DNA of 6,675 nt from JBCCFX01 sp039029515 (GCA_039029515.1 JBCCFX010000206.1:1-6675), one strand, 5' to 3'. Counted from the stretch's first letter, positions 1-6,609 are shown. Notes: generated by a model not told the origin, from the letters alone. Numbers and translations: made by a program.

Positions 1-974
1 TGAGAATTCGACCGCATGCGCATGTCGGGTCCCACGAGAATCGTCTCGCCTGACTCTCCGAGACCAGCGCGGTCCGCCATCAACGCCGTGATGCGGCTCA
101 CCGGCATCTGAAAGATGGCAATGCCGACCTTGGTGTCACCGTCAAAGATGGGTGAGGCGATGAAGCTGGCCGGTGCGTTGTACGACGGGAGATACGCTTC
201 GAAGTCAACGAGAGCGCAGTCGTCGGGCGATGACATGCGGTTTGCCGCACGAAATGCACGGCCAAGGTTGGATTGCGCAACCGGTCCGTCAATCAGGGAC
301 GTGCCATAGTCGAGCTCCTTGAACACCGAATAGACGATGGTTCCGTTTCGTGGTTCAACGAGGAAGATGTCATAGAAGCCGAACGACTGGAGGTACGAGT
401 TCACTGACGGATGGAATCGCTCATGTGCGGCGGCGTATGCAGAGTCATCCGCCGGCAGTTCACTCAGTTCATGCTTCGAACCCAGTGGATGTGGATTGGC
501 ATGGATGAACGTGTGCTGCAGCGCAATGGCGGCGGGGCTCAGGTGATCAAAGTACGTCGCCATGTCGGCGGTGGCGTCATTGTGTGCCGCAAATTCAAGC
601 GTGAAGTCCTGGGCGTAGTATGACCACAGTGCTCGCTTCTGTTCGGCAAGTGCTTCGGTGGAGAGTCCTCGCTCGTCAATGTACGAGTCGTACGCGGACG
701 CAAAGCTCTGCATCGCATCAATCACCATGAGGTTCTGCGTGAAGGTGATTGCCTGATCCTGGATCTGCCCGAAGTAATCTTTGACGTTGTTTGCCTTGAT
801 ACTCCGCTGAGCAATCAGGGCGTTGGACACTTTCGATTCAAGCTGCGCAACGCCGCTGTTCTGCAAAGACTCCATGTTCTTCATCGTGGTCGTGTACAGC
901 ACGACGCCAGCGATGAGGAGCGGAACGATACCGCACAGTGCAAACGTCATGACAAGCTTGGTTCGGATGTTCAT
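1..974 (-). CDS. Methyl-accepting chemotaxis protein, N-terminal part (sensor domain), runs off the left edge
   Basis: Reading the minus strand from the ATG at 974 gives an uninterrupted frame of 324 codons to the window edge. The start has a good ribosome binding site (GGAG, 981-984, six bases before the ATG). Residues 1-6 are short and basic (MNIRTK) and are followed by one hydrophobic segment at about 8-29 (LVMTFALCGIVPLLIAGVVL), the usual first membrane helix or signal anchor of a chemoreceptor. The rest is a large extracytoplasmic sensor with no second membrane helix yet. Recognisable stretches are NPHPLGSKHEL (160-170), YDIFLVEPRNG (201-211), YSVFKELDYGTSL (215-227), FIASPIFDGDTKVG (271-284) and GLGESGETILVGPD (304-317). 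These fit the Cache-type sensor of large MCPs as I remember the family. The HAMP and methyl-accepting signalling domains would lie outside the window, so the MCP call rests on the sensor and on the cheW-cheA context. A sensor kinase or cyclase with the same sensor is possible. It is the last visible gene of the minus-strand operon, 55 bases after cheW. Confidence 0.85.
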   Translation of the reverse strand, partial: MNIRTKLVMTFALCGIVPLLIAGVVLYTTTMKNMESLQNSGVAQLESKVSNALIAQRSIKANNVKDYFGQIQDQAITFTQNLMVIDAMQSFASAYDSYIDERGLSTEALAEQKRALWSYYAQDFTLEFAAHNDATADMATYFDHLSPAAIALQHTFIHANPHPLGSKHELSELPADDSAYAAAHERFHPSVNSYLQSFGFYDIFLVEPRNGTIVYSVFKELDYGTSLIDGPVAQSNLGRAFRAANRMSSPDDCALVDFEAYLPSYNAPASFIASPIFDGDTKVGIAIFQMPVSRITALMADRAGLGESGETILVGPDMRMRSNS

Positions 975-1029
975 GGCTCACTCCAATGAGAGCGGTGAAA
1001 GGCCGGCGTTCCAGCAGGGAAGCGTGACG

Positions 1030-1500
1030 TCAGGCGTTGGCGTTCGTAGCGTCGGTGTGTTCGTCAAGCAACAGAAGGGCATCGATGTCAATGATGCCGA
1101 CGAGATGGTCATCTCGATTGAGAATGCCCGTGAGGTATTCGCCGGCTACGGCATTGACGTTTCCGGGCGCTGAGTTGACATCAGTGGGACTTGCATCAAC
1201 GAAGTTCCCAACGCTGTCCACGAGAAGCGCCACTGTTTCATCATCACATGAGACGATAATGTTGCAGCACTCTGTGAGATCGTCGCGGACCGGAAGCCGC
1301 AGCGCGGCGCGCACGTCAATCACCGTCAGGACGGCACCGCGGAGATTGATGATGCCGCGCACGATGCGCGGTGCGCCAGGCACCGGAACGATATTCATGT
1401 TCTGATTGATCTCGCGGACGCGATCGATCGGAATGCCAAGGGTGATATCGTCAATATGGACGATCGAGTACGTGCGCGTTGATTCGAGCGTGGTCGTCAT
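1030..1500 (-). CDS. cheW: CheW chemotaxis coupling protein
   Basis: This 156-residue protein is of normal CheW length and consists of a single CheW-like domain. It is a cytoplasmic adaptor that links chemoreceptors to the P5 domain of CheA in the signalling array. Typical features are the opening strand YSIVHIDDITLGIPIDRVREI (residues about 11-31), PVPGAPRIVRGIINLRG (about 38-54, the conserved loop before the RG motif), VLTVIDVRAALRL and VALLVDSVGNFVD (second subdomain), and LTGILNRDDHLVGIIDIDALL near the C-terminus. The ATG overlaps the cheA stop codon (ATGA at 1497-1500). A GGGAG ribosome binding site at 1508-1512 lies inside the end of cheA, seven bases before the start, so the two genes are probably translationally coupled. 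The last 11 or so residues (DEHTDATNANA) are a hydrophilic tail outside the domain. CheV is excluded because no receiver domain is attached. Confidence 0.95.
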   Translation of the reverse strand: MTTTLESTRTYSIVHIDDITLGIPIDRVREINQNMNIVPVPGAPRIVRGIINLRGAVLTVIDVRAALRLPVRDDLTECCNIIVSCDDETVALLVDSVGNFVDASPTDVNSAPGNVNAVAGEYLTGILNRDDHLVGIIDIDALLLLDEHTDATNANA

Positions 1501-4500
1501 GCGGCAGCTCCCACGGGATTGAGCAGGCGGTCGATTCCCGCGAGAAGTGCATCGCGGTTCATCTTGATCTGGTAGTCGTCGATGCCGGACTCGTATCCAC
1601 GACGGATGTCCGACTCCTCGGCGAGTGAGGTCAGGGCGATAATTGGCATTTCTGCAAGCTTCGGCGTACTACGGCATGCACGCGCAAGTTCCAGGCCATC
1701 CATATTGGGCATCTCGATGTCCGTCACGAGCAGGTCGACGTCGTGGCCATGCTCATTCAGGTACTCGAGCGCCAGTGCGCCATCTTCGAATGACCGCACG
1801 TTGTAGCCCGATGCGGCAAGGAAACTCTCGACCTGCTTACGGAAGAACGATGAGTCCTCGGCAAGAACGAGTGTTGCCGGTGTGGACTGGTTGGTGCCGG
1901 TGGCCGACGAGTCGCTCTGTTCGAAGTACTGCGGCTGGCGACAACGAGCGAGGTGCACCATGTCGACGAATCGAACCATGCGACCGTCGAGCACCATGGA
2001 ACCGAGAATGCCATCCTCGCGCATTGTCTCGGTGTCAATGTTGGCGGGCAGATCGCGAATGTCTTCAATGGTGGGTGCAACGAGACCAAACACCTTCTGG
2101 TTGACGGTAAAGACAACGAGATTGAGGGTGTCAATGTCCGATGGCGTTGGCGTAGCGGTCACATAGTCATCGAGGCGGATGAGTGGAATCGTCTCATCGC
2201 CGTATTCCATGAATGCAGCATCGCCCAACACGTTAATATCGTCGCGCCGTACGCGTTCGAGTCGACTGACGAGACTGAGTGGAATCGCGAACGTCTCGGA
2301 TGGACAGGCCGAGAACAGCATGACGGACTGTGACTCGCGAATCGAATTCTGGTCGCTGTCACTGTCTTCGTCCACCGGGTCGTTGGCGTCCATGGTGACG
2401 TTCGCGACCGCGGCGATGCCGGCGATATCCAGAATGAGCGCCATGTCACCGTTGCCGAGGATCGTCGCGCCCGCGAGATGGCGACATCCCTTCAGGTGCG
2501 AGCCAAGCGGCTTCACCACGATCTCTTGTGTATCGTGAAGCTCATCGACAATGAGGCCGAAACGCAAGCCACTGTTCTCGAGCACGATGATGTTGATGTT
2601 GCCCGCGTTGGTGTCGTCTCGACGATCGTCAGCCTGCCGACGATCAGCTGCTGGTGTGTCGGTCGAGTCACGACGGTCCGCGACCGTCAACCGACGATTG
2701 GGCTGTCGTACACCATCATGCTGACTCACGAATTGCCCTGGTTCGTCAAGGATTGAACTCAGGCGCACCAGCGGAAGAAGCGATCCGCGCAGGCGCAGCA
2801 TGTCAGCACCCTTGACCGAGCGCAGTCGCGTCGCGACTTCACTCGGGCGGATGCGGATCAGCTCAGCTGTATTTGACTGCGGGACGGCAAACTGCTTCTC
2901 GCCATGACGGACAATCAGCGATGGGATGATTGCCAGGGTGAGCGGCAGACGAATCGTCATCGTCGTTCCCTGGTCGATGACGGTGTCGATGTCGATCGAG
3001 CCACCGAGGTCTTCGATATTCGTCCGAACGACATCCATGCCGACACCACGACCACTGACATCCGTCACCTGTTCAGCGGTGGACAGACCGGGATGCAGGA
3101 TGAGGCGGACGGCATCTCGCTCATCGAGATTGTTCGCTTCGGTCTCCGTCATCATGCCGCTGGAGATGGCCTTTCGGCGAAGTCGATCACCGTCAATGCC
3201 TGCACCGTCATCGCCGATGCTGATCACGACCTTGCCCGCCTCGTGGTAGGCACGAAGGTCAACTCGTCCCTTCTCGGGCTTCCCTTTGGCACGACGATCG
3301 GCCGGCTGTTCCACGCCGTGATCGATTGAGTTGCGAATCAGATGGGTGAGCGGATCGGCAATTGCCTCGATGATTGATTTGTCGAGTTCGACCTCTCGAC
3401 CTTCGACGACGAGATCACATTCCTTGTCGAGCTTCTTGCCCAGATCGCGAACCACGCGCGGGAATTTGCTGAACACCGCTCCAACCGGCTGCATGCGGGT
3501 GCGCATGATTGCGTCCTGAAGATCTGCGGTGACGCGATCGATCCGGCTTGCCACCGAATCCAGCGTCTTGGGATCATTCATCTCGATGCATTGCACAAGC
3601 TGGTTTCGACTCAGCACCAGCTCGCCAGCAAGCGTCATGAGTTGATCCAGAATCTGGACATTGACGCGCAGTGATGCCGCGGCTGCGGGTGGAGGCGTGG
3701 TTGTCTTGGCTGCCGATTGCGGTGTTGCGGCTTTCGATGGGGCAGCATCTGACGGCGCTGACTCAGCCGCGGGCGTGGAGTCCACAGATGTGGTTGCCGG
3801 TGTATCGACAGACTCGGGTTCGGTGGGTGCGCCATCGCCCCATACGGTCTGGGTTGATGTCGCAATACGGATGACCTGATCTTCCGAGAGAAGCAGGGCG
3901 TCGGCCAGACCGGCGGGATCAAGCGTTGACGCAAAGAGCACCATCAGATCAAGGCGGTCCGGAAGCGGGTCATCCAACGTGCCAATGCCGACCGTTCGGA
4001 CGTAGCTGTTGAGGACTTCGCCATTTGCAATCATCAACTCGTGCAGGCCGATCAAGGACTGACCACGCTGCTCGACGTCGTTGACGACGTCAATACCAAG
4101 TGAGTAGATGTTGTGACCCGCACGCTGTCGGCTGACCAGGTCGTACTCGGGGATCATCAGGTAGGCAAGTGTTCCATCGGGAAGCTCGACATCGATGTCA
4201 CGGTCAAGCGTTTCCGCGACTTCCGGCGATGTCGTCTCGCCGCGCGCCACCGCCTGGAGCGCGTTGACATTCTCCGAAATGTCGACGGTCTCAGACGACG
4301 TGACGTCGCCAATCATGGCGGTCAGCACGTCGAGTCCCTGCAGCAGGACTTCGATCACGCCGCTTGTTGGCGTGAGTTCGTTGTTTCGGATGAGATTGAG
4401 TACGTTCTCCATCTCGTGGGCGAGCTTGGACAGGACGTTGAGTCCGCAGAATCCAGCGCTCCCTTTGATCGAGTGGATATTGCGGAAGACCTTGTTGATC

Positions 4501-4619
4501 AGCTCAGCATCGCCTGATGCGCCTGCGGCTTCGATCGAAAGAAAGTCATTGTCGAGACCAGCAATCGCTTCGGTAGCTTCGGCGATGAAACTCTCGAGGA
4601 TTTCGTCATGTCCACTCAT
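1497..4619 (-). CDS. cheA: Hybrid chemotaxis histidine kinase CheA with two CheW-like domains and a C-terminal receiver
   Basis: This 1040-residue protein is much longer than classical CheA (about 650). Domains in order are: P1/HPt at about 5-105 with phosphorylatable His49 in NIHSIKGSAGF; an atypical P2-position module at about 145-255 (DGTLAYLMIPEYD, IYSLGIDVV); an Ala/Pro/Thr/Ser-rich linker at about 262-315; the P3 dimerisation helices at about 316-380 (LDQLMTLAGELVLSRNQL, MRTRMQPVG); and the P4 ATPase at about 385-557, with N box HLIRNSIDHGVE (426-437), G1 DDGAGID (470-476) and G2 GRGVGMDVV (523-531). Then come the P5 CheW-like domain at about 558-738, a second CheW-like domain at about 763-893, and a receiver at about 915-1035 with acidic E921/D922, phospho-acceptor Asp967 (LLVTDIEMPNMDG), Thr997 and Lys1019. 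All key catalytic residues are present. It phosphorylates itself at the cell pole array and can pass phosphate to its own receiver or to CheY (5655). The ATG has GGAG at 4627-4630, seven bases upstream. The first P5 domain carries an Arg/Asp-rich insertion near 638-670. Confidence 0.96.
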   Translation of the reverse strand: MSGHDEILESFIAEATEAIAGLDNDFLSIEAAGASGDAELINKVFRNIHSIKGSAGFCGLNVLSKLAHEMENVLNLIRNNELTPTSGVIEVLLQGLDVLTAMIGDVTSSETVDISENVNALQAVARGETTSPEVAETLDRDIDVELPDGTLAYLMIPEYDLVSRQRAGHNIYSLGIDVVNDVEQRGQSLIGLHELMIANGEVLNSYVRTVGIGTLDDPLPDRLDLMVLFASTLDPAGLADALLLSEDQVIRIATSTQTVWGDGAPTEPESVDTPATTSVDSTPAAESAPSDAAPSKAATPQSAAKTTTPPPAAAASLRVNVQILDQLMTLAGELVLSRNQLVQCIEMNDPKTLDSVASRIDRVTADLQDAIMRTRMQPVGAVFSKFPRVVRDLGKKLDKECDLVVEGREVELDKSIIEAIADPLTHLIRNSIDHGVEQPADRRAKGKPEKGRVDLRAYHEAGKVVISIGDDGAGIDGDRLRRKAISSGMMTETEANNLDERDAVRLILHPGLSTAEQVTDVSGRGVGMDVVRTNIEDLGGSIDIDTVIDQGTTMTIRLPLTLAIIPSLIVRHGEKQFAVPQSNTAELIRIRPSEVATRLRSVKGADMLRLRGSLLPLVRLSSILDEPGQFVSQHDGVRQPNRRLTVADRRDSTDTPAADRRQADDRRDDTNAGNINIIVLENSGLRFGLIVDELHDTQEIVVKPLGSHLKGCRHLAGATILGNGDMALILDIAGIAAVANVTMDANDPVDEDSDSDQNSIRESQSVMLFSACPSETFAIPLSLVSRLERVRRDDINVLGDAAFMEYGDETIPLIRLDDYVTATPTPSDIDTLNLVVFTVNQKVFGLVAPTIEDIRDLPANIDTETMREDGILGSMVLDGRMVRFVDMVHLARCRQPQYFEQSDSSATGTNQSTPATLVLAEDSSFFRKQVESFLAASGYNVRSFEDGALALEYLNEHGHDVDLLVTDIEMPNMDGLELARACRSTPKLAEMPIIALTSLAEESDIRRGYESGIDDYQIKMNRDALLAGIDRLLNPVGAAA
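2612..2708 (-). other. Arg/Asp-rich insertion in the first CheW-like domain of CheA
   Basis: CheA residues about 638-670 contain three DRR units (VADRRDST, AADRRQAD, DDRRDD) in a stretch dominated by Arg, Asp and Ala/Thr. It falls between the strand pair LLPLVRLSSIL and IIVLENSGLRFGLIVDEL, where the two halves of a P5 domain meet and where short loops are normal. On the DNA, the octamer CGACGATC occurs at 2620-2627 and 2638-2645, 18 bases apart, so local duplication may have built part of the insert. Confidence 0.6.
3675..3836 (-). other. Low-complexity Ala/Pro/Thr/Ser linker in CheA
   Basis: CheA residues about 262-315 are nearly all Ala, Pro, Thr, Ser with a few Asp/Glu/Lys (for example TTTPPPAAAAS at about 306-316). 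This flexible tether separates the HPt and P2-position modules from the P3 dimerisation helices, as in CheA proteins generally. It explains the base-composition bias of this stretch. Confidence 0.75.
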
Positions 4620-4642
4620 CAGAAGTCTCCAGTCACCGGTAT

Positions 4643-4945
4643 TCAGGCTGCGTTGCGAATCGTGAGATGCTGATCGAGTCGCATCAGGGTGAAGAGTGCG
4701 CGGATGTCATCGCTGAGGCCGGTCACTTCAAGTGTTCCGCCTTTCTCGCTCAATGACTGGTGGCACTGCACGAACATGGAAAGACCCGTCGAGTCAATCA
4801 TGTCGACGTGCGTGAGATCCACGGTAATGTTGAGTGCGCCGTCGTGAATCGCAGCTCGGAGTTCCTCACGAAACTCGGCAGCGTTCGACATGGATATCGT
4901 GCCTTCCGGCGCGACGACGTGGCGATCATCATCATGCTGTGTCAT
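4643..4945 (-). CDS. STAS-domain anti-sigma factor antagonist (RsbV/SpoIIAA type)
   Basis: This 100-residue protein is a single STAS domain, the normal length for an anti-anti-sigma factor. The phosphorylation site is clear: VDLTHVDMIDSTGLSMF (42-58), with Ser52 in the conserved DSTGL motif. Other family features are the opening strand with VVAPEGTISMSNAAEFREEL (10-29) and GGTLEVTGLSDDIRALFTLMRLD (69-91). In the family, the unphosphorylated protein binds and sequesters the partner HATPase kinase, and serine phosphorylation releases it. The partner is very probably the gene just upstream: the two share an ATGA overlap (4942-4945). cheA follows after 23 bases, so the protein is made together with the chemotaxis kinase. 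Only a weak GAG-type ribosome binding site is visible, which fits translational coupling. Solitary STAS proteins occur in some chemosensory clusters, so a direct scaffold or output role in the Che system is an alternative to sigma control. Confidence 0.92.
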   Translation of the reverse strand: MTQHDDDRHVVAPEGTISMSNAAEFREELRAAIHDGALNITVDLTHVDMIDSTGLSMFVQCHQSLSEKGGTLEVTGLSDDIRALFTLMRLDQHLTIRNAA

Positions 4946-5400
4946 GGGGCGTTCTCTTCGAGTTCGGGCGCGGTGACATGGTGGGGATCACCACCGAAAT
5001 GAAACCGCATCGTGACTTCATTGCCAGCGGCGTTGAACATCAGTTCATCGCTGTAGTGGTGCATCAGTGGGAGGCCACGACCGCCGTCGGCGATGGCGGT
5101 GGGAATGTGATGCGTGCCGGTGTGTAGAAAGCCGGTGCCTTCATCCGCAATGCGGAGTTGTAGGGCATCGGCGTCTGCATCAATCTGGATTTCGATCGTC
5201 CGGTCCGCGTGCTGATCAGAGCCATGGATGACTGCGTTGAGTAATGCCTCGCGGCACACAATGCGCATCTCGAAACGCCGCTCGGTCACACCAAGCGTGT
5301 CCAGCAGCCGGATCAATGCGGCATCGACGTCATCCACTGTATGAAGCGTGGCAGGACAACGGAGCATCAGATCGTGATGGGCGTGATCAGTCTTGGACAT
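4942..5400 (-). CDS. Anti-sigma factor serine kinase-like HATPase (RsbW/SpoIIAB family)
   Basis: This is a GHKL-type ATPase without a histidine-phosphorylation domain, as in RsbW/SpoIIAB, which phosphorylate a STAS antagonist on serine and bind a sigma factor or other target. With the chosen ATG (5400) it has 152 residues, close to the family length of about 145-160. Visible motifs in this numbering are the N box CREALLNAVIHG (about 49-60, with Glu51 and Asn55), the G1 box ADEGTGF (about 85-91), and GGRGLPLMHHYSDEL (about 106-120), equivalent to the GGRGLFLI box. The frame stays open upstream to an ATG at 5589, which would add 63 residues. That extension has no recognisable domain and includes a patch of rarer codons (AGA, CTT, TTA, ACA), so I prefer 5400. 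None of the candidate ATGs (5589, 5580, 5424, 5400) has a convincing ribosome binding site, so the start is uncertain. The stop overlaps the STAS gene start by ATGA, the classic arrangement of a partner-switch pair. Confidence 0.88.
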   Translation of the reverse strand: MSKTDHAHHDLMLRCPATLHTVDDVDAALIRLLDTLGVTERRFEMRIVCREALLNAVIHGSDQHADRTIEIQIDADADALQLRIADEGTGFLHTGTHHIPTAIADGGRGLPLMHHYSDELMFNAAGNEVTMRFHFGGDPHHVTAPELEENAP

Positions 5401-5654
5401 GTCGTGGGCCAAACAGAGCGGCATTCCGGGCCGCACCGTTGACAGGTCGATCGGTCCGTCACTTGGGCGTGTTAAGCGAAGTCTGGTGATTTGCTTACAG
5501 GACGAAAGCCATCGGTGGTGATCGATGAATGTGGATTGTGTGCGTTCACGACTGAATCCGTCCAGCGATTCCGCCGACATCGTTCGCATGTGCCGCGATG
5601 CGCGCGGAGGGTCACATCCGAGAACGCCATCGTCCTTGAAGAGGTAGCGATCGA
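5401..5654. promoter_or_regulatory. Divergent intergenic region between the two che operons
   Basis: About 250 bases separate the preferred start of the minus-strand kinase gene from the plus-strand cheY. Both operons must be transcribed from here or from within the 5' part of the kinase frame, so this is the expected place for promoters and any shared operator. I could not recognise a convincing -35/-10 pair or a FliA-type promoter on either strand. A perfect TTGACA stands at 5439-5444 on the plus strand but has no matching -10 at normal spacing. If the kinase really starts at 5589, the non-coding part shrinks to 65 bases. Confidence 0.45.
5641..5645 (+). promoter_or_regulatory. Ribosome binding site of cheY
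   Basis: GAGGT lies nine bases before the ATG at 5655 and complements the 16S rRNA tail. It supports that start for the response regulator. Confidence 0.7.
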
Positions 5655-6038
5655 ATGAAGATTCTGACCGTTGATGATTCGATGACAGCTCGGTTGATTG
5701 TCAAGAAGACGGTTGAAGGCGACGGACACACCGTCGTCGAAGCCGCAGATGGTCAACAAGCGATTGACAAGCTAGCCGCCGAAGCCGGTTCTGGTGCGCC
5801 GGTGGAAGCCGTGATTCTCGACTGGAACATGCCGGTCATGAACGGCTTGGAATGCCTGAAAAAGATCCGTGCTGACAGCGCGTATCAGGCACTCAAGGTC
5901 ATCATGTGCACGACCGAGGCGGAAAAAACGTCCATCGTGACCGCGATTCAGGCGGGCGCGAATGGCTACGTTCTGAAACCCGTGTCGCCTGACGTGCTCC
6001 TGAAAGCCCTGCACAAAGCCGTAGGTGCCGCCGCGTGA
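5655..6038 (+). CDS. cheY: CheY-type chemotaxis response regulator (single receiver domain)
   Basis: This 127-residue protein is a stand-alone receiver with no output domain, the usual CheY length. All active-site residues are present: the acidic pair Asp7/Asp8 (LTVDDSMTARL), phospho-acceptor Asp56 in the CheY-like VILDWNMPVMNGLE, Thr86 (VIMCTTEAEK), the switch aromatic Tyr105, and Lys108 (GANGYVLKPVSP). The DWNMP and GYVLKP wording is closer to motility CheY than to general receivers. It should accept phosphate from His49 of CheA and bind a target such as the flagellar switch, although no flagellar gene is in view. It is transcribed divergently from cheA and followed after 50 bases by cheX, whose product would remove its phosphate. 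The ATG is preceded by GAGGT at 5641-5645. Confidence 0.94.
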   Translation: MKILTVDDSMTARLIVKKTVEGDGHTVVEAADGQQAIDKLAAEAGSGAPVEAVILDWNMPVMNGLECLKKIRADSAYQALKVIMCTTEAEKTSIVTAIQAGANGYVLKPVSPDVLLKALHKAVGAAA

Positions 6039-6076
6039 TCGGCGATTCCGATCCACATGATCATTCAACTGGATTT

Positions 6077-6082
6077 GGAGGT
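6077..6082 (+). promoter_or_regulatory. Strong ribosome binding site that decides the cheX start
   Basis: GGAGGT sits six bases before a GTG at 6089. This is near-perfect complementarity and ideal spacing. It favours the GTG over the in-frame GTG at 6035, which merely overlaps the cheY stop and lacks a comparable site. Confidence 0.8.
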
Positions 6083-6088
6083 TCGCCC

Positions 6089-6577
6089 GTGAAGTCGACC
6101 GCCCCAAGTATGCACGCGTTCAAGGTTGAGTACCTTCAACCATTCATTGACAGTCTGCACAACCTCTTTGTGACGCATCTCTCGATGACGCTCGAAGTGG
6201 GGAAGCCAATCCTGAATCAGGACGGCCGGCCCGCGTTTGAATACTGCGGCGTCATCGGCTTCAGTGGTGCGGTCGCTGGTCGTGCGGTTGTGAGCTTTCC
6301 CGCTGAGGTCGCCATTGAACTCGTCAAGGCGTACCTCGGTATGGATGAGGTTCCTGAAGAAGTCATCACCGATTGTGTCGGCGAACTTGCGAACGTGATC
6401 GTGGGCCGCGCGAAATCCGCGCTGGAACAGTATCAGATCGCGATCACGCCGCCAACGGTTGTGTTTGGTTCGAACTTCCGTCTGTCGGATCAGTCTGGCG
6501 CGACGTGTATTTCCATTCCATGTACAAGCGGGATTGGACCCGTTCAGTTGGAAGTGAGTTTTCACGACGCAGGCTGA
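6089..6577 (+). CDS. cheX: CheX-like CheY-P phosphatase (CheC/CheX/FliY family)
   Basis: With the GTG at 6089 the protein has 162 residues, typical of CheX. The signature is DCVGELANVIVGRAKSAL (about 95-112 in this numbering), which contains the E-x-x-N pair (Glu99, Asn102) that positions the water attacking the phospho-aspartate of CheY. Upstream, GVIGFSGAVAGRAVVSFP (about 54-71) and the helix with AIELVKAYLGM match the CheX fold, and SGATCISIPCTSGIGPVQLEVSF forms the C-terminal strands. Only one ExxN motif is visible, which favours CheX over the two-motif CheC. Its role is to switch off CheY-P. No CheZ is seen, and the placement 50 bases after cheY suggests they act as a pair. The frame extends upstream to a GTG at 6035 overlapping the cheY stop, but that stretch (GDSDPHDHSTGFGGSP) looks unstructured and the ribosome binding site supports 6089. 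Confidence 0.9.
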   Translation: MKSTAPSMHAFKVEYLQPFIDSLHNLFVTHLSMTLEVGKPILNQDGRPAFEYCGVIGFSGAVAGRAVVSFPAEVAIELVKAYLGMDEVPEEVITDCVGELANVIVGRAKSALEQYQIAITPPTVVFGSNFRLSDQSGATCISIPCTSGIGPVQLEVSFHDAG

Positions 6578-6598
6578 TTCTTTGCAATTAAGCGTGCC

Positions 6599-6603
6599 AA
6601 GGA
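6599..6603 (+). promoter_or_regulatory. Ribosome binding site of the gene cut by the right edge
   Basis: AAGGA lies six bases before an ATG at 6610, good match and spacing. Together with the open frame to the edge it is the main evidence that a gene starts here. Confidence 0.6.
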
Positions 6604-6609
6604 CCGCAC

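Noticed and set aside
975..1029. Possible terminator between cheW and the receptor gene
   Set aside because: Only a short GCCGGC palindrome is present, without a T-run on the transcribed strand. A ribosome binding site for the receptor gene follows directly.
823..1173. Plus-strand open frame of 116 codons spanning the receptor start and the cheW end
   Set aside because: It crosses two well-supported minus-strand genes and their intergenic gap and has no recognisable motif.
2904..3329. Plus-strand open frame of 141 codons opposite the CheA ATPase region
   Set aside because: It lies wholly antisense to cheA, whose protein shows conserved kinase motifs here. The antisense product has no recognisable domain and reflects GC-biased codon positions.
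5439..5444. Perfect TTGACA as a -35 box for cheY
   Set aside because: No -10-like hexamer stands 16-18 bases downstream, and the site is about 210 bases from the cheY start.
6035..6088. GTG at 6035 overlapping the cheY stop as the cheX start
   Set aside because: The extra 18 residues look unstructured, and the GGAGGT at 6077-6082 is ideally placed for the GTG at 6089.
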